64,000 bases of DNA, taken from NCBI RefSeq assembly GCF_016653615.1, contig NZ_CP067393.1, forward strand, positions 2,929,673-2,993,672. The letters are read 5' to 3'. The notes below the pieces were generated by a model. It saw only the letters and a program-made list of their open reading frames with translations, made no database searches and was not told the origin of the DNA. The position numbers and the translations under genes are program-made. Positions 39,129 through 49,704 of the stretch are shown here, piece after piece (position 1 is the first letter of the stretch; every line of letters begins with the position of its first letter). The stretch is from Entomomonas asaccharolytica (GTDB lineage: Bacteria > Pseudomonadota > Gammaproteobacteria > Pseudomonadales > Pseudomonadaceae).

Positions 39129-40850
39129 ATGAATAAGTTTTTCTTATTATTTTGTGTGTCAGTAACACTGTTAAGTGGTTGTCACTTATTTGAGAACAAA
39201 CAAGGTAATAATACTGTTCAACCTATAACAGATGTGCCACCAAAAGAAAAACCTATTATAAAACCCTTTACTAAAGATTCTTTATCAGCACTACTTGTTG
39301 CAGAATTTGCAGAACGACGGGGACAATTTGATTTAGCATTAGAAAATTATGTGAACCAAGCTCAACAAACTAATGATCCCAAAGTTGCTGAACGTGCCTA
39401 TCAAATGGCTAGCTATCTCGATAATAGCCAGCAACAGTTAAAAATGGCTTTATTGTGGGTTACTATAGAACCCAATAATATAGATGCAAATAGAGTAGCC
39501 GCCATTGAATTAACTAAAAATGAACGTGGACTTGAAGCTACCCCCTATTTTGAAAAAGTATTAGCTAATACAGAACAATTGGATTTTTTAGATCTTACCA
39601 ATAGCAACCTCACTCAAAAAGCACGCCAAGAAGTGCTTGTAAGCATTGATCAACTTGCTATTAAACATCCTAATAATACACAACTAACTTACACAAAAGC
39701 TATTTTGCTTGCTGAAAACGGCGCAGCTGAAGAAGCCTTAACTACTCTACAAAAATTACCTACAGTGCAACAGAAAAAAAATAATGTTGTACTATTAAAA
39801 GTATTCCTATTACAAAGCGTTGGCAAACCTGATGAAGCCCTAGCACTATTGGATAAAGAAGTTAAAAATCGTCCTGAAAATAAAAAACTACGTTTAAGTT
39901 TTGCCCATCGATTAATTAGTCAAGGCAAACTACCTGAAGCCAAACAACAATTCTTAACATTAAGTAAGCAATATCCTGAAGATGAAGAATTACGTTTTGC
40001 TTTAGTATTGATTTGTATGGAAAATCAACAATGGGATGAGGCTATTAGTTATCTACAAACTATGTTAAACAACGGCATCAATTCTGATGCAGTCTATTAT
40101 TACCTCGCCACCGCCTATAATGAGAAGGGAGATAAAGAGCAAGCGCTAGCCAACTACAAACAGGTCACTGGCGGAGAAAACTATTTAGCGGCTATTGCCA
40201 ATACAGCTAAAATTCTCTTTGAACACAATCAAATAAGCGAAGCGCAACAACTCTTAGCCACCACCCGCAAGAATCAGCCAGATTTGGTTATACCTCTTTA
40301 TCTGTTTGAAATAGAAGAATTACAAAAATTAAATAAATTACCACAAGCATGGCAAATTATTAACCAAGCAATACAAGCAGATCCTAAAAACACTAGCTTA
40401 TTATATAGTCGAGCCTTATTAGCTGAGCAGAGTAATAATTTACCGCGAGCAGAAAAAGATTTGCGTTATATTATTAAACTTGAACCTAATAACGATACAG
40501 CAATTAATGCCTTAGGATATATCCTAACAGATAGAACGACACGCTATCAGGAAGCATTAGTACTAATTGAACGCGCATTACAACTTAATCCAGAGAATCC
40601 TGCTGCTTTAGATAGCCTAGGCTGGGTTAAATATAAACTAGGCGACCTAGAAGCTGCAAAAAAATACTTACAGCAAGCTTATGGTAGCTACCCTGATCCT
40701 GATATTGCAGCTCATTTAGGTGAAGTATTGTGGAAAAAGGGTGAACAGCAACAAGCAAAAGATCTTTGGTCTGAAGCATTAAAGGATAATCCAACCAATA
40801 AAACACTCCAAAAAACGATTAAACGATTAACTGGAGCTGAGGAATTATAG
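39129..40850 (+). CDS. TPR-repeat lipoprotein (PA4667-like)
   Basis: A 573-residue protein with a signal peptide and lipobox LLSGC (Cys about 18), then a long solenoid of tetratricopeptide repeats from about 55 to the end. Repeats with the W-LG-Y-A-F-A-P pattern are clear, for example AVYYYLATAYNEKGDKEQAL near 320 and NPAALDSLGWVKYKLGDLEA near 490 (both in part). It is probably anchored to the outer membrane and serves as a scaffold. It stands directly before lolB-ispE, as in Pseudomonas; lolB begins three bases after it. TTG 39123 is the other possible start. The exact role is not known to me. Confidence 0.85.
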   Translation: MNKFFLLFCVSVTLLSGCHLFENKQGNNTVQPITDVPPKEKPIIKPFTKDSLSALLVAEFAERRGQFDLALENYVNQAQQTNDPKVAERAYQMASYLDNSQQQLKMALLWVTIEPNNIDANRVAAIELTKNERGLEATPYFEKVLANTEQLDFLDLTNSNLTQKARQEVLVSIDQLAIKHPNNTQLTYTKAILLAENGAAEEALTTLQKLPTVQQKKNNVVLLKVFLLQSVGKPDEALALLDKEVKNRPENKKLRLSFAHRLISQGKLPEAKQQFLTLSKQYPEDEELRFALVLICMENQQWDEAISYLQTMLNNGINSDAVYYYLATAYNEKGDKEQALANYKQVTGGENYLAAIANTAKILFEHNQISEAQQLLATTRKNQPDLVIPLYLFEIEELQKLNKLPQAWQIINQAIQADPKNTSLLYSRALLAEQSNNLPRAEKDLRYIIKLEPNNDTAINALGYILTDRTTRYQEALVLIERALQLNPENPAALDSLGWVKYKLGDLEAAKKYLQQAYGSYPDPDIAAHLGEVLWKKGEQQQAKDLWSEALKDNPTNKTLQKTIKRLTGAEEL

Positions 40851-40853
40851 ATT

Positions 40854-41504
40854 ATGGTATTTTCTTATTTACGTTCAACGCTTATTGTTAGCCTTATGTT
40901 GTTAATGACAGGCTGTGGCCTTTTTACTACCAAAGAAAAACCACAGACGATTGGGCAACCTGACGAAAAACTTTGGCAACAGCACCAAATTAAAATTGCT
41001 GAATTAACTACTTGGCAAGTAGATGGCAAAGTAGGCATTAAAGCGGGAAAAGAGTCAGGGAGTGCTACATTATTTTGGTTACAACAATTTGATTATTATG
41101 ATATACGCCTTGCTGGCCCGCTTGGCCGTGGTGCTACTCGTATTGTAGGCAAAAAAGGTGATGTAACCATTGAAATATCTGGACAAGGCCGTTACAACGC
41201 CGCCACACCTGAGGAGTTATTACAACAACAACTAGGTTGGAATATTCCCGTATCAAATCTTATTTGGTGGATAAAAGGTTTACCTGCACCTGATACCCCC
41301 TATAATCATACGCTAAATACCGATAGCCGTTTACAAGAGCTGAAACAAGCTGGCTGGACAATAGAGTATCGTGACTACCAAAATCATGCAGGTTACTGGT
41401 TACCTGAACGTATTATCGCTAACAGCCAAGATATACGTGTTACTTTAGTGACTAAACAATGGACCCTGAGGAAAATGGGTAAAGAGATTGCTAGCATTAA
41501 CTAA
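40854..41504 (+). CDS. lolB: Outer-membrane lipoprotein receptor LolB
   Basis: A 216-residue lipoprotein that takes lipoproteins from LolA and inserts them into the outer membrane. The signal peptide ends in lipobox LMTGC (Cys about 21). The mature domain begins with WQVDGKVGIKAGKESGSATLFW near 52-73 (core DGKVGIK), the first strands of the LolB half barrel, and has the hydrophobic loop region and LIWWIKGLPAPD near 136-147. The length matches the family (about 205). It lies in the conserved TPR-lolB-ispE block, with ispE 14 bases on. Confidence 0.94.
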   Translation: MVFSYLRSTLIVSLMLLMTGCGLFTTKEKPQTIGQPDEKLWQQHQIKIAELTTWQVDGKVGIKAGKESGSATLFWLQQFDYYDIRLAGPLGRGATRIVGKKGDVTIEISGQGRYNAATPEELLQQQLGWNIPVSNLIWWIKGLPAPDTPYNHTLNTDSRLQELKQAGWTIEYRDYQNHAGYWLPERIIANSQDIRVTLVTKQWTLRKMGKEIASIN

Positions 41505-41518
41505 TCATAGATTAACCA

Positions 41519-42385
41519 ATGACCAATTTATTTCCAGATGATGCCTCATTAATTTTACCTGCGCCTGCCAAGCTAAATCTATTTTTGCATATTCTTGGCA
41601 GACGTGCTGATGGTTATCATAATTTACAAACTATTTTTCAATTTTTGGATTACTCAGATCAGTTAGCATTTAATTGTCGTAAAGATGGCGAGATCAAGCT
41701 GCATACTATTTTTGAGAACGTACCCCATAATGACAATTTAATAGTTAAAGCAGCAAACCTTTTAAAGAACTATACAAGCTCTCCCTTAGGCGCTGATATT
41801 TGGATTGATAAAAAACTGCCAATGGGCGGTGGAATTGGCGGTGGTAGCTCTAATGCAGCCACCACTTTATTAGCACTTAACCAGCTCTGGCAATTGAATC
41901 TTGACTTAATAACACTAGCGAAACTAGCTCTACAACTAGGTGCTGATGTTCCTGTTTTTGTACAGGGTAAAGCTGCTTTTGCAGAAGGGGTAGGCGAACA
42001 ACTAACACCTATTACGCCACCTGAATTATGGTTTCTTGTAGCTATACCTAAAGTGGCTATCAGTACGGCTACTGTATTTAATGATCCCTTATTACCTAGA
42101 AATACTGCTGCTATCACCTATCAACAGGTATTAGCTACTGAAGGGCAAAATGATTGCCAAGCGATTGTGCTTAATCACTACCCTGCTGTACAAGATGCTT
42201 TTTTAATAATGAATAAGCTAGCTCCTACCAAACTAACAGGTACTGGTGCTTGTTTATTCGCCTCTTTCACTACTGAGCAACAGGCATTAGCAGCCCAACG
42301 ACAACTTATTGATAAAATAGATTGTTTTATTGCTCAAGGTATAAATTTTTCTCCACTTCATCAAAAATTAAATCTAAGCTATTGA
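41519..42385 (+). CDS. ispE: 4-diphosphocytidyl-2-C-methyl-D-erythritol kinase IspE
   Basis: A 288-residue GHMP kinase of the MEP isoprenoid pathway, phosphorylating CDP-ME at the 2-hydroxyl. The substrate motif PAKLNLFLHILGRRADGYHNL near 16-36 (parts: AKLNLFLHI, RADGYHNL) includes the catalytic Lys, and the ATP loop is PMGGGIGGGSSNAATTLLAL near 100-119. A C-terminal GTGACLF block is present. In Pseudomonas a tRNA-Gln and prs follow; here they do not, and bfd is next after a Fur-controlled promoter. Confidence 0.96.
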   Translation: MTNLFPDDASLILPAPAKLNLFLHILGRRADGYHNLQTIFQFLDYSDQLAFNCRKDGEIKLHTIFENVPHNDNLIVKAANLLKNYTSSPLGADIWIDKKLPMGGGIGGGSSNAATTLLALNQLWQLNLDLITLAKLALQLGADVPVFVQGKAAFAEGVGEQLTPITPPELWFLVAIPKVAISTATVFNDPLLPRNTAAITYQQVLATEGQNDCQAIVLNHYPAVQDAFLIMNKLAPTKLTGTGACLFASFTTEQQALAAQRQLIDKIDCFIAQGINFSPLHQKLNLSY

Positions 42386-42427
42386 TATTTAAATAGATAA
42401 TTATTAAGAATAATTAACAATAACTTA

Positions 42428-42456
42428 TTGACAATGATTATCATTTAAATTAATAT
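42428..42456 (+). promoter_or_regulatory. Iron-controlled promoter with Fur box for bfd
   Basis: A perfect -35 TTGACA (42428-42433), a 17-base spacer and a -10 TAATAT (42451-42456). The spacer contains ATGATTATCATT; the stretch 42430-42448 matches 15 of 19 bases of the Fur consensus. A bound Fur dimer would block both promoter elements, so bfd should be induced when iron is low. Confidence 0.85.
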
Positions 42457-42490
42457 TTACATTACTTACTATTATGGAGTAATAAATAAG

Positions 42491-42715
42491 ATGTATGTTT
42501 GTCTATGCCAAGGTATCACTGATAAAGATATACGTGATGCAGTAAATGATGGCTGCTGTAGCTATAAAGAAGTTAGACAAGCATTAGATATTGCCAATCA
42601 ATGTGGTAAGTGTGCATGTTTAGCTAAACAGATAGTAAAAGAATCTATTACTGAATCTCAATTAAGTAATCCAATGGTCGCTCACTTCAATCCAGCGGAA
42701 CTAGTCAACCTTTAA
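42491..42715 (+). CDS. bfd: Bacterioferritin-associated ferredoxin
   Basis: A 74-residue [2Fe-2S] protein that binds bacterioferritin and reduces its stored iron for release. The four cluster Cys are C4 and C6 (YVCLCQG), and C38 and C41 (NQCGKCAC), the CxC...CxxC pattern of Bfd. The length matches the P. aeruginosa protein. A Fur-box promoter lies 35 bases upstream, and GGAG precedes the ATG, so synthesis should rise in iron shortage. bfr follows after 109 bases and could be co-transcribed. Confidence 0.96.
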   Translation: MYVCLCQGITDKDIRDAVNDGCCSYKEVRQALDIANQCGKCACLAKQIVKESITESQLSNPMVAHFNPAELVNL

Positions 42716-42824
42716 TATAAATAGTTGTAATTATCATTCTTGTTCAATCGCCTAAGACTCAGCGCTATTTGACTTTTTTCATTAGCCAACGCACAATAAA
42801 AAAAAGTCTTAATGGGAATAAAAA

Positions 42825-43301
42825 ATGAAAGGCGATAAAATTGTTCTTCAATACCTCAATAAAGTACTAGGAAATCAACTGGTTGCTATTAACCAATTTT
42901 TCCTACACTCACGCATGTATAACGATTGGGGTTTAGAGGGGTTAGGCCATAAATCTTACCATTACTCTATTAAAGAGATGAAGCAAGCAGACAAAGTTAT
43001 TGAACGTATTCTATTTTTAGAGGGTATTCCTAATTTACAAGATTTAGGTAAATTGTTAATTGGTGAAAACACTGAAGAAATGATTAATTGTGATCTGAAA
43101 CAAAAAGAAAAGGCTACTGCTGATCTACGTGAAGCTATCACTTATTGTGAAACTAGCGGTGATTACGTTAGTCGTGATATGCTAAAACGTATTCTAAAAG
43201 AAGAAGAAGAGCATATCGACTGGCTAGAAGCACAAGTGGGCTTAATTGAAAAAATGACTATTCAAAACTATCTACAAAATGGTATTGAAAAAGAAGATTA
43301 A
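42825..43301 (+). CDS. bfr: Bacterioferritin, haem-binding but ferroxidase-defective subunit
   Basis: A 158-residue ferritin-fold subunit of a 24-mer iron store. The haem ligand Met52 is present (SIKEMKQAD). Of the six E. coli Bfr ferroxidase ligands, E51, E127 and H130 are kept, but E18 is Gln (codon [12 protein letters not shown]), H54 is Gln and E94 is Lys. This is the pattern of the haem-binding 'beta' subunits found with a ferroxidase-active partner in Neisseria and P. putida, so a second Bfr gene is expected elsewhere. Haem between subunits passes electrons from Bfd, whose gene lies just upstream. A terminator follows. Confidence 0.93.
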   Translation: MKGDKIVLQYLNKVLGNQLVAINQFFLHSRMYNDWGLEGLGHKSYHYSIKEMKQADKVIERILFLEGIPNLQDLGKLLIGENTEEMINCDLKQKEKATADLREAITYCETSGDYVSRDMLKRILKEEEEHIDWLEAQVGLIEKMTIQNYLQNGIEKED

Positions 43302-43309
43302 AAAATAAC

Positions 43310-43346
43310 AAGGCTAACCTACCATTAGATGTGTTAGCCTTTTATT
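43310..43346 (+). terminator. Terminator after bfr
   Basis: A 9-bp stem (43310-43318 with 43333-43341), 14-base loop, followed by TTTATTT, immediately after the bfr stop. Confidence 0.75.
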
Positions 43347-43512
43347 TCGCCTAACAAAATTAACCACACTAATAATAACAAAAATCGGAAATTTTTTTAC
43401 CCTGCTGATTTATATCAGCTAGACAAATAATTGGGATACCTCTTTTTAGTCAATTTTCTTATAGTGACTAATAGTTATACATACATAGTTATATATACAA
43501 ACAGGAGTCATT

Positions 43513-44823
43513 ATGCTTAAAGTTAGTAAATTAATCATCGCATTAGCCGCAGCAACAGGCTTGGTTACTACACATGCTTTAGCAGAAGTTGCTAAAACTA
43601 ATCCTGTAACCAGTGCGCAAACAGTCACTGTTACTGCACCTCAACTAATCAAAGGTAATTGGGATAGCTTCAATCGCGATCAACTAAATAAATTGATTGC
43701 AACTTATGGCAAAACCAGCCCTACCTATGATACTAATAACCCACCTTATGCTGTTTTTGACTGGGATAACACCTCAGTATTCTTAGATATACAAGAAGCA
43801 TTATTAGTTTATCAAATTGAAAACCTATATTTTAAAATGACACCTGAGACTTTAAATAAAGTTCTTAGGATGAATGTACCTAGTGATAATTTCACCGCTG
43901 AAGATAACAACTTAGCAGGAAAACCAGTTAATATTGATCTTATAGCGCAAGATATTGTGAATAACTATACATGGATCTATAACAACTTTGACCAAATGAA
44001 AGGTAAAAAGTCGTTAGCAGACATCAAGAAAACAGATCAATACAAAGAATTCTCTAGTAAACTACGTTACCTCTACACGGCTATCGGTAATTCTTTTGAT
44101 GCATCTCTTTCTTATCCTTGGGTAACTTACCTATTCACAGGTTTAACAGAACATGATGTAGCCAAATTAACATCTGCAACAGTTGATTGGCAAGCTACTC
44201 AGCCAATTGAAGATGTTACTTGGACAAGCCCTGCAATTGCAAGTAAAGCAGGCCAAGTATCTACAGTATGGCACAACGGTTTACGTTTAGTACCAGAAAT
44301 GCAAGATCTTTATCACAAATTAAGAGAAGCGGGTATTGATGTATGGGTTTGTTCAGCATCATTTATTGACGTAATTAAAGAGATTTCATCTAATCCTAAG
44401 TTTGGTTATAACAACCAAGCAAGCAAAGTAATTGCCATGGAATTAGAGCGTGATGCTAACGGCGTTATTCAACCTGAATTCCGCAAAGGCTTTAATCAAA
44501 CTCAAGGTCCTGGCAAGACTTTAGAAATTAAGCGTTTAATTGCACCTAAGTACAACAATAAAGGACCTATTTTAGTAGCAGGTGATAGTGAAGGCGACCA
44601 AAATATGGCGCAAGATTTTGCTGATACTAAAATTGTTATTATTGTTAACCGCTTAAGAAAACCTACCACTGATATTGGTAAGTTCTCTAAAGTAGCAGTA
44701 GACACTTATAAAAAACCTGATGCAAAATTCTTATTGCAAGGTCGTAATGAAAACACTGGTTTATTCACAGGCGACCAAAAAACCATTAAGTTAGGCGCTA
44801 AAGAAGGCCAAGCTTTACGCTAG
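43513..44823 (+). CDS. Secreted HAD-superfamily phosphatase (phosphorylcholine-phosphatase-like)
   Basis: A 436-residue exported HAD enzyme. A signal peptide (1-24, cleaved after ALA) is followed by HAD motif I VFDWDNTSVF near 79-88 with the nucleophile Asp and DxDNTS form, motif II VCSASF near 279-284, and motif IV VAGDSEGDQNMA near 357-368. The DxDNTS variant and the periplasmic location match the phosphorylcholine phosphatase family of Pseudomonas. Substrate assignment is inference; other secreted HAD acid phosphatases are possible. AGGAG sits 9 bases before the ATG. It is a single gene ending in a hairpin shared with rsmD. Confidence 0.78.
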   Translation: MLKVSKLIIALAAATGLVTTHALAEVAKTNPVTSAQTVTVTAPQLIKGNWDSFNRDQLNKLIATYGKTSPTYDTNNPPYAVFDWDNTSVFLDIQEALLVYQIENLYFKMTPETLNKVLRMNVPSDNFTAEDNNLAGKPVNIDLIAQDIVNNYTWIYNNFDQMKGKKSLADIKKTDQYKEFSSKLRYLYTAIGNSFDASLSYPWVTYLFTGLTEHDVAKLTSATVDWQATQPIEDVTWTSPAIASKAGQVSTVWHNGLRLVPEMQDLYHKLREAGIDVWVCSASFIDVIKEISSNPKFGYNNQASKVIAMELERDANGVIQPEFRKGFNQTQGPGKTLEIKRLIAPKYNNKGPILVAGDSEGDQNMAQDFADTKIVIIVNRLRKPTTDIGKFSKVAVDTYKKPDAKFLLQGRNENTGLFTGDQKTIKLGAKEGQALR

Positions 44824-44831
44824 TCAACTAT

Positions 44832-44863
44832 ACTGGCTTAACCTAACAAGTTAAGCCAGTTTC
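44832..44863. terminator. Hairpin between the HAD phosphatase gene and rsmD
   Basis: An 11-bp stem (44832-44842 with 44850-44860) and 7-base loop with a short T stretch. It lies between converging genes and can serve both. Confidence 0.65.
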
Positions 44864-44872
44864 CAATCTGCA

Positions 44873-45445
44873 CTACTCAGCTAACCACAAACTATAATAA
44901 ACCTGCCCTGCTTTCTTTTCCCTATATAACTGCCAATTGGTAGGCATTAATAATTGCGACGGCATTGTCTCACTTTCTGTATAAATCCATGCTTTAGTAG
45001 CTAGCCAACCATTATCTGCTAATAATTGACAGGCCTGTTGTAGCATATCCTTTCTAAAAGGTGGATCTAAAAATACCACATCAAATTGTTCACTCGCTTG
45101 TTTTTGTAAAAACAATAATGCACTTTGATTAATCAATGTCGCGCGTTGACAATTCAATATTTCTAATTGATTTTTTAAATTATTGATAACTTGATGGTTT
45201 ATATCAAGCATTGTGGCACTAGCCGCACCTCGAGAAAGCGCCTCTAATGATAAAGCGCCACTACCAGTGAAAAGATCTAATACTTGCGCCCCTTCAATAT
45301 AAGCTGCTAGCCAATTAAATAGGGTTTCTCTAACCCTATCAGGCGTAGGGCGCAAACCTTCAGCCTCAAGAAAATTTACTTTACGGCTGCGCCATTCACC
45401 GCCAATAATTCGTAGCTGCCCTTGCTTCACCGCCCCTTTACTCAA
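44873..45445 (-). CDS. rsmD: 16S rRNA (guanine(966)-N2)-methyltransferase RsmD
   Basis: A 190-residue Rossmann methyltransferase that modifies G966 of 16S rRNA in the assembled 30S head. The N-terminus LRIIGGEWRSRKV and TPDRVRETLFNWL near 33-45 are family motifs. The SAM site is VLDLFTGSGALSLEALSRGA near 56-75 (core DLFTGSGALSLE), and the catalytic loop is FLDPPF near 130-135. The start is TTG 45445, overlapping the previous stop by four bases, so translation is coupled to the M16 gene. The order M16-M16-rsmD, divergent from ftsY, is that of Pseudomonas. Confidence 0.94.
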   Translation of the reverse strand: MSKGAVKQGQLRIIGGEWRSRKVNFLEAEGLRPTPDRVRETLFNWLAAYIEGAQVLDLFTGSGALSLEALSRGAASATMLDINHQVINNLKNQLEILNCQRATLINQSALLFLQKQASEQFDVVFLDPPFRKDMLQQACQLLADNGWLATKAWIYTESETMPSQLLMPTNWQLYREKKAGQVYYSLWLAE

Positions 45446-46887
45446 TGTGGCACTCCCATCACTTGCTTCTGAGTAGCTGTTGGCTCAGGTAATGATTGTT
45501 GAGGAACGGTAGGGCCTACTGTTACCACAATAAAATCATCCATCTTCAGATGTTTATTCATTGCTTGTTTAATTTGCTCTGGTGATAACGCTTCTATTTG
45601 TTTAATAAAATCCTCTAAATAATTTAAAGGTAAATTATAAAAACCAATAGCACCCAATTGAGAGACTATATTGCTATTACTTGCATTAGATAATGGGAAA
45701 CTTCCTGATATTTCACGTTTTGCATCCTTTAACTCCTGCTCTGTAGGACCATTAGCTAAGTATTCACGCACAATATCTTTAATAAGCACTAAAGAACCAT
45801 CAGCCATTTCTGCACGGGTTTGTAAACCAATACTAAAAGGGCCTGCTGCCTGCATAGTAGAAAATCCTGAATAAATCCCATAGGTTAAGCCACGACGCTC
45901 CCTCACCTCTTTCATCAACCGAGACGTTAAGCCACTTCCACCAAGAATCTGATTACCTACATATAAAGCAGGATAATCAGGATCATTTCGAGTGACACCT
46001 AACTGGCCTAATACTATATGGGTTTGTTGAGAAGAGAACTCAGTATGATAGTTTCCTGCTGTCGCTGATTGAGGCGCTTCCACAGCGGCTAATGCTTGCC
46101 CTTTTGGTAAAGAGGAAGAAATCTTTTCTGCCAACTCTTCAGCTTGTTGCTTAGATAAATCACCCACAATAGCAATCACTACATTTTTTGAGTTATAGGT
46201 TGCTTGGTAAAACTGCTTAAGATCGGCAATAGTCATTGCTTTAATACTTTCTGGATTACCATCACTACTGTGTGCGTAAGGATGATTACCATACAGCCTA
46301 TTATAAAATTCTTTTGTAATTAACCTTCCTGGTGTTTTCTTATCAATTTCAAAACTAGTTAAAAGTTGATTCTTAATACGCTCAAAAGAACTTTCAGGAA
46401 ACGTTGGTTCACTGATTACCTTCGTCAATAAATCTACAGCCACTTGGCTTTTTTTAGGATCAGTCAAACTTCGCAAGGATACAATGGCCATATCTCGATA
46501 TGAACCATTACCAAAATTAGCCCCAACACCTTCAAAAGTTTTGGCAATCGCTGTTACATCCATGCCTTTAACACCTTCATTTAACATGCCATTTGTTAAA
46601 AGTGCCAATCCTGGTTTATCACCATCACGGCTACTTCCTGCTGCAAATGTTAATTGAATATCAAACATAGGTAATTCATGGGCAGCTACAAATAATACTT
46701 TACTACCTGCACTAGTCTGCCATTGCTGAATATTTAACTGACGACCAACAGGCGCTGTTTGTCCTAATTCCACTAAAGATTCCAGTTTTGGTTTAATCGC
46801 AGTATCAGCCCAACTGTAAGACACACTACCTAAAGAACCTACTAATCCTAATTGGATAGCTATCACTAGTTGTTTCCAATTAGTCAT
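45442..46887 (-). CDS. M16-family peptidase-like protein, inactive-type subunit
   Basis: A 481-residue secreted M16 family protein (signal peptide 1-28, cleaved after SWA). It has the two-lobe M16 layout, but the HxxEH zinc motif is absent from the expected place near residue 90 (region LALLTNGMLNEG), as in the partner subunits of bacterial M16 pairs. The C-lobe contains RERRGLTYGIYSGF near 338-351, the substrate-binding R/Y motif, which is kept in the catalytically silent subunit. It overlaps the upstream M16 gene by eight bases and rsmD by four, so the three form one operon and the two M16 proteins probably form a heterodimer. Confidence 0.9.
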   Translation of the reverse strand: MTNWKQLVIAIQLGLVGSLGSVSYSWADTAIKPKLESLVELGQTAPVGRQLNIQQWQTSAGSKVLFVAAHELPMFDIQLTFAAGSSRDGDKPGLALLTNGMLNEGVKGMDVTAIAKTFEGVGANFGNGSYRDMAIVSLRSLTDPKKSQVAVDLLTKVISEPTFPESSFERIKNQLLTSFEIDKKTPGRLITKEFYNRLYGNHPYAHSSDGNPESIKAMTIADLKQFYQATYNSKNVVIAIVGDLSKQQAEELAEKISSSLPKGQALAAVEAPQSATAGNYHTEFSSQQTHIVLGQLGVTRNDPDYPALYVGNQILGGSGLTSRLMKEVRERRGLTYGIYSGFSTMQAAGPFSIGLQTRAEMADGSLVLIKDIVREYLANGPTEQELKDAKREISGSFPLSNASNSNIVSQLGAIGFYNLPLNYLEDFIKQIEALSPEQIKQAMNKHLKMDDFIVVTVGPTVPQQSLPEPTATQKQVMGVPH

Positions 46888-48226
46888 TTTTATTCTCCTC
46901 TGGTAACACGTAAGCTGTTGTTAAACGTTCACGGGTAAAATATTTTTTGGCTACATTTTGAATATCCTCTGGTGTAACAGCATTTAACTCATCTAACTCA
47001 GTATCAGCTAACTGCCAAGGTAAATCAATCGCTTCCAACATGCCTATAGTCATTGCTTGACTAGAAATAGAGTCCCGAGAATAAACTAATGAGGCAATTA
47101 ATTGAGCCCTTACTCTTTCTAACTCTTCAGCAGAAGGTTTAGTTGTTTTAAGTTGATCTAACAACTGCCAAATGCCCTTTTCTACCTGTTCAATTGTTTT
47201 ACCCTTCTGTAGATTAGGTAATGCACTAAACATAAACAAGCTATCACCACGCCTAACAGCCGAATAACCAACACCTGCCCCAGTTACTAACTCTTGTTTA
47301 AGCTCTAAGTCTGTTGTTAAGCGCGCACTATTACCACCATCGAGCAAGGCGGCGATTAACTCTAATGTATAAACTTCTCGTTTATTATCCGCCGTAGATA
47401 AACTAGGGACATTAAACCCCATAAGTAAAGTTGGCAGTTGTGCTTTAACATGTATAGTTAATTGACGCTCTCCTGGCGTGGCTAACTCTAAAGGCTTTTT
47501 AAGGTTGGCATCGGCACCTCTTGGAATTTTAGCAAACCATCGATTTACTTGTTTTTTAGCCTCATCTACCGTTATATCTCCCACTAATATCAATACTGCA
47601 TTATTAGGTGCATACCAACGGTGATACCAAGCTCTTAAATCTTCTACAGACATGCGATCTAAATCAAACTTCCAACCAATTGGTGGGTTATGGTATCCAC
47701 TGGCCAGATAAGCTAAACTTCTAAAACGTTCATAGGCTAAAGCATTAGGATTATCATCAGTCCGTAATCTTCGCTCTTCCTTAACTACTTCAAGCTCTTT
47801 CGCAAACTCATCAGCAGGAATTTTTAAAGTCGCCATACGATCAGCTTCTAGTTCAAGCGCTACAGGTAAACGGTCTTTTGCTAGTAACTGGTAATACACT
47901 GTTACATCATCCGAGGTAAAAGCATTTTCCTGTACCCCCAAATTACTTAATATCTGGGATGCTTCACCAACACCCGCCTTACTACTGCCTTTAAACATCA
48001 TATGTTCTAATACATGTGATAAACCTGTAGAACCAGGCGCCTCCAAACTTGAACCAACTTTATACCATAACTGTGAAACAACCACTGGTGCACGATGGTC
48101 TTCTCTAACAATCACCTTAAGACCATTATCTAAAGTAAATTCATGGGTAGGTTGTGCAGGTGCAGCTAAAGCACTCAAAGAAAAACCTGTAATGCTTAGA
48201 AACATTACAATACGACGGACAATCAT
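46880..48226 (-). CDS. M16-family zinc metallopeptidase, catalytic subunit
   Basis: A 448-residue periplasmic metallopeptidase. The signal peptide (1-22, cleaved after ALA) is followed by an M16 domain with the inverted zinc motif HxxEH (LSHVLEHMMFKGS near 75-87) and the third ligand Glu in ELEADRMATL-ELEVVKEERR about 75 residues later. This is the active partner of the next gene product. ATG 48226 is preferred over TTG 48229. It is divergent from ftsY across a 175-base gap. Substrates of this pair are not known to me. Confidence 0.92.
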   Translation of the reverse strand: MIVRRIVMFLSITGFSLSALAAPAQPTHEFTLDNGLKVIVREDHRAPVVVSQLWYKVGSSLEAPGSTGLSHVLEHMMFKGSSKAGVGEASQILSNLGVQENAFTSDDVTVYYQLLAKDRLPVALELEADRMATLKIPADEFAKELEVVKEERRLRTDDNPNALAYERFRSLAYLASGYHNPPIGWKFDLDRMSVEDLRAWYHRWYAPNNAVLILVGDITVDEAKKQVNRWFAKIPRGADANLKKPLELATPGERQLTIHVKAQLPTLLMGFNVPSLSTADNKREVYTLELIAALLDGGNSARLTTDLELKQELVTGAGVGYSAVRRGDSLFMFSALPNLQKGKTIEQVEKGIWQLLDQLKTTKPSAEELERVRAQLIASLVYSRDSISSQAMTIGMLEAIDLPWQLADTELDELNAVTPEDIQNVAKKYFTRERLTTAYVLPEENKND

Positions 48227-48400
48227 CAAGTTTACCTATTCTTAGTAGAAAATATAGTATTATTAAATACTAACATTCAATAGCAATATGTTAGGATAAT
48301 ACATTTATTGTTTATAATGTAGCAAAGTCAGTTATTATTTATCATCCCATGCTTTGTTACATAATTTATATATTATATTCATTATTGAGATAATAGGCGC

Positions 48401-49702
<1,302 letters not shown>

Positions 49703-49704
49703 TT

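Noticed and set aside
42724-42742. Second Fur-like site just before bfr
   Set aside because: Only about 12 of 19 bases match and the left half is poor; kept out of the feature list.
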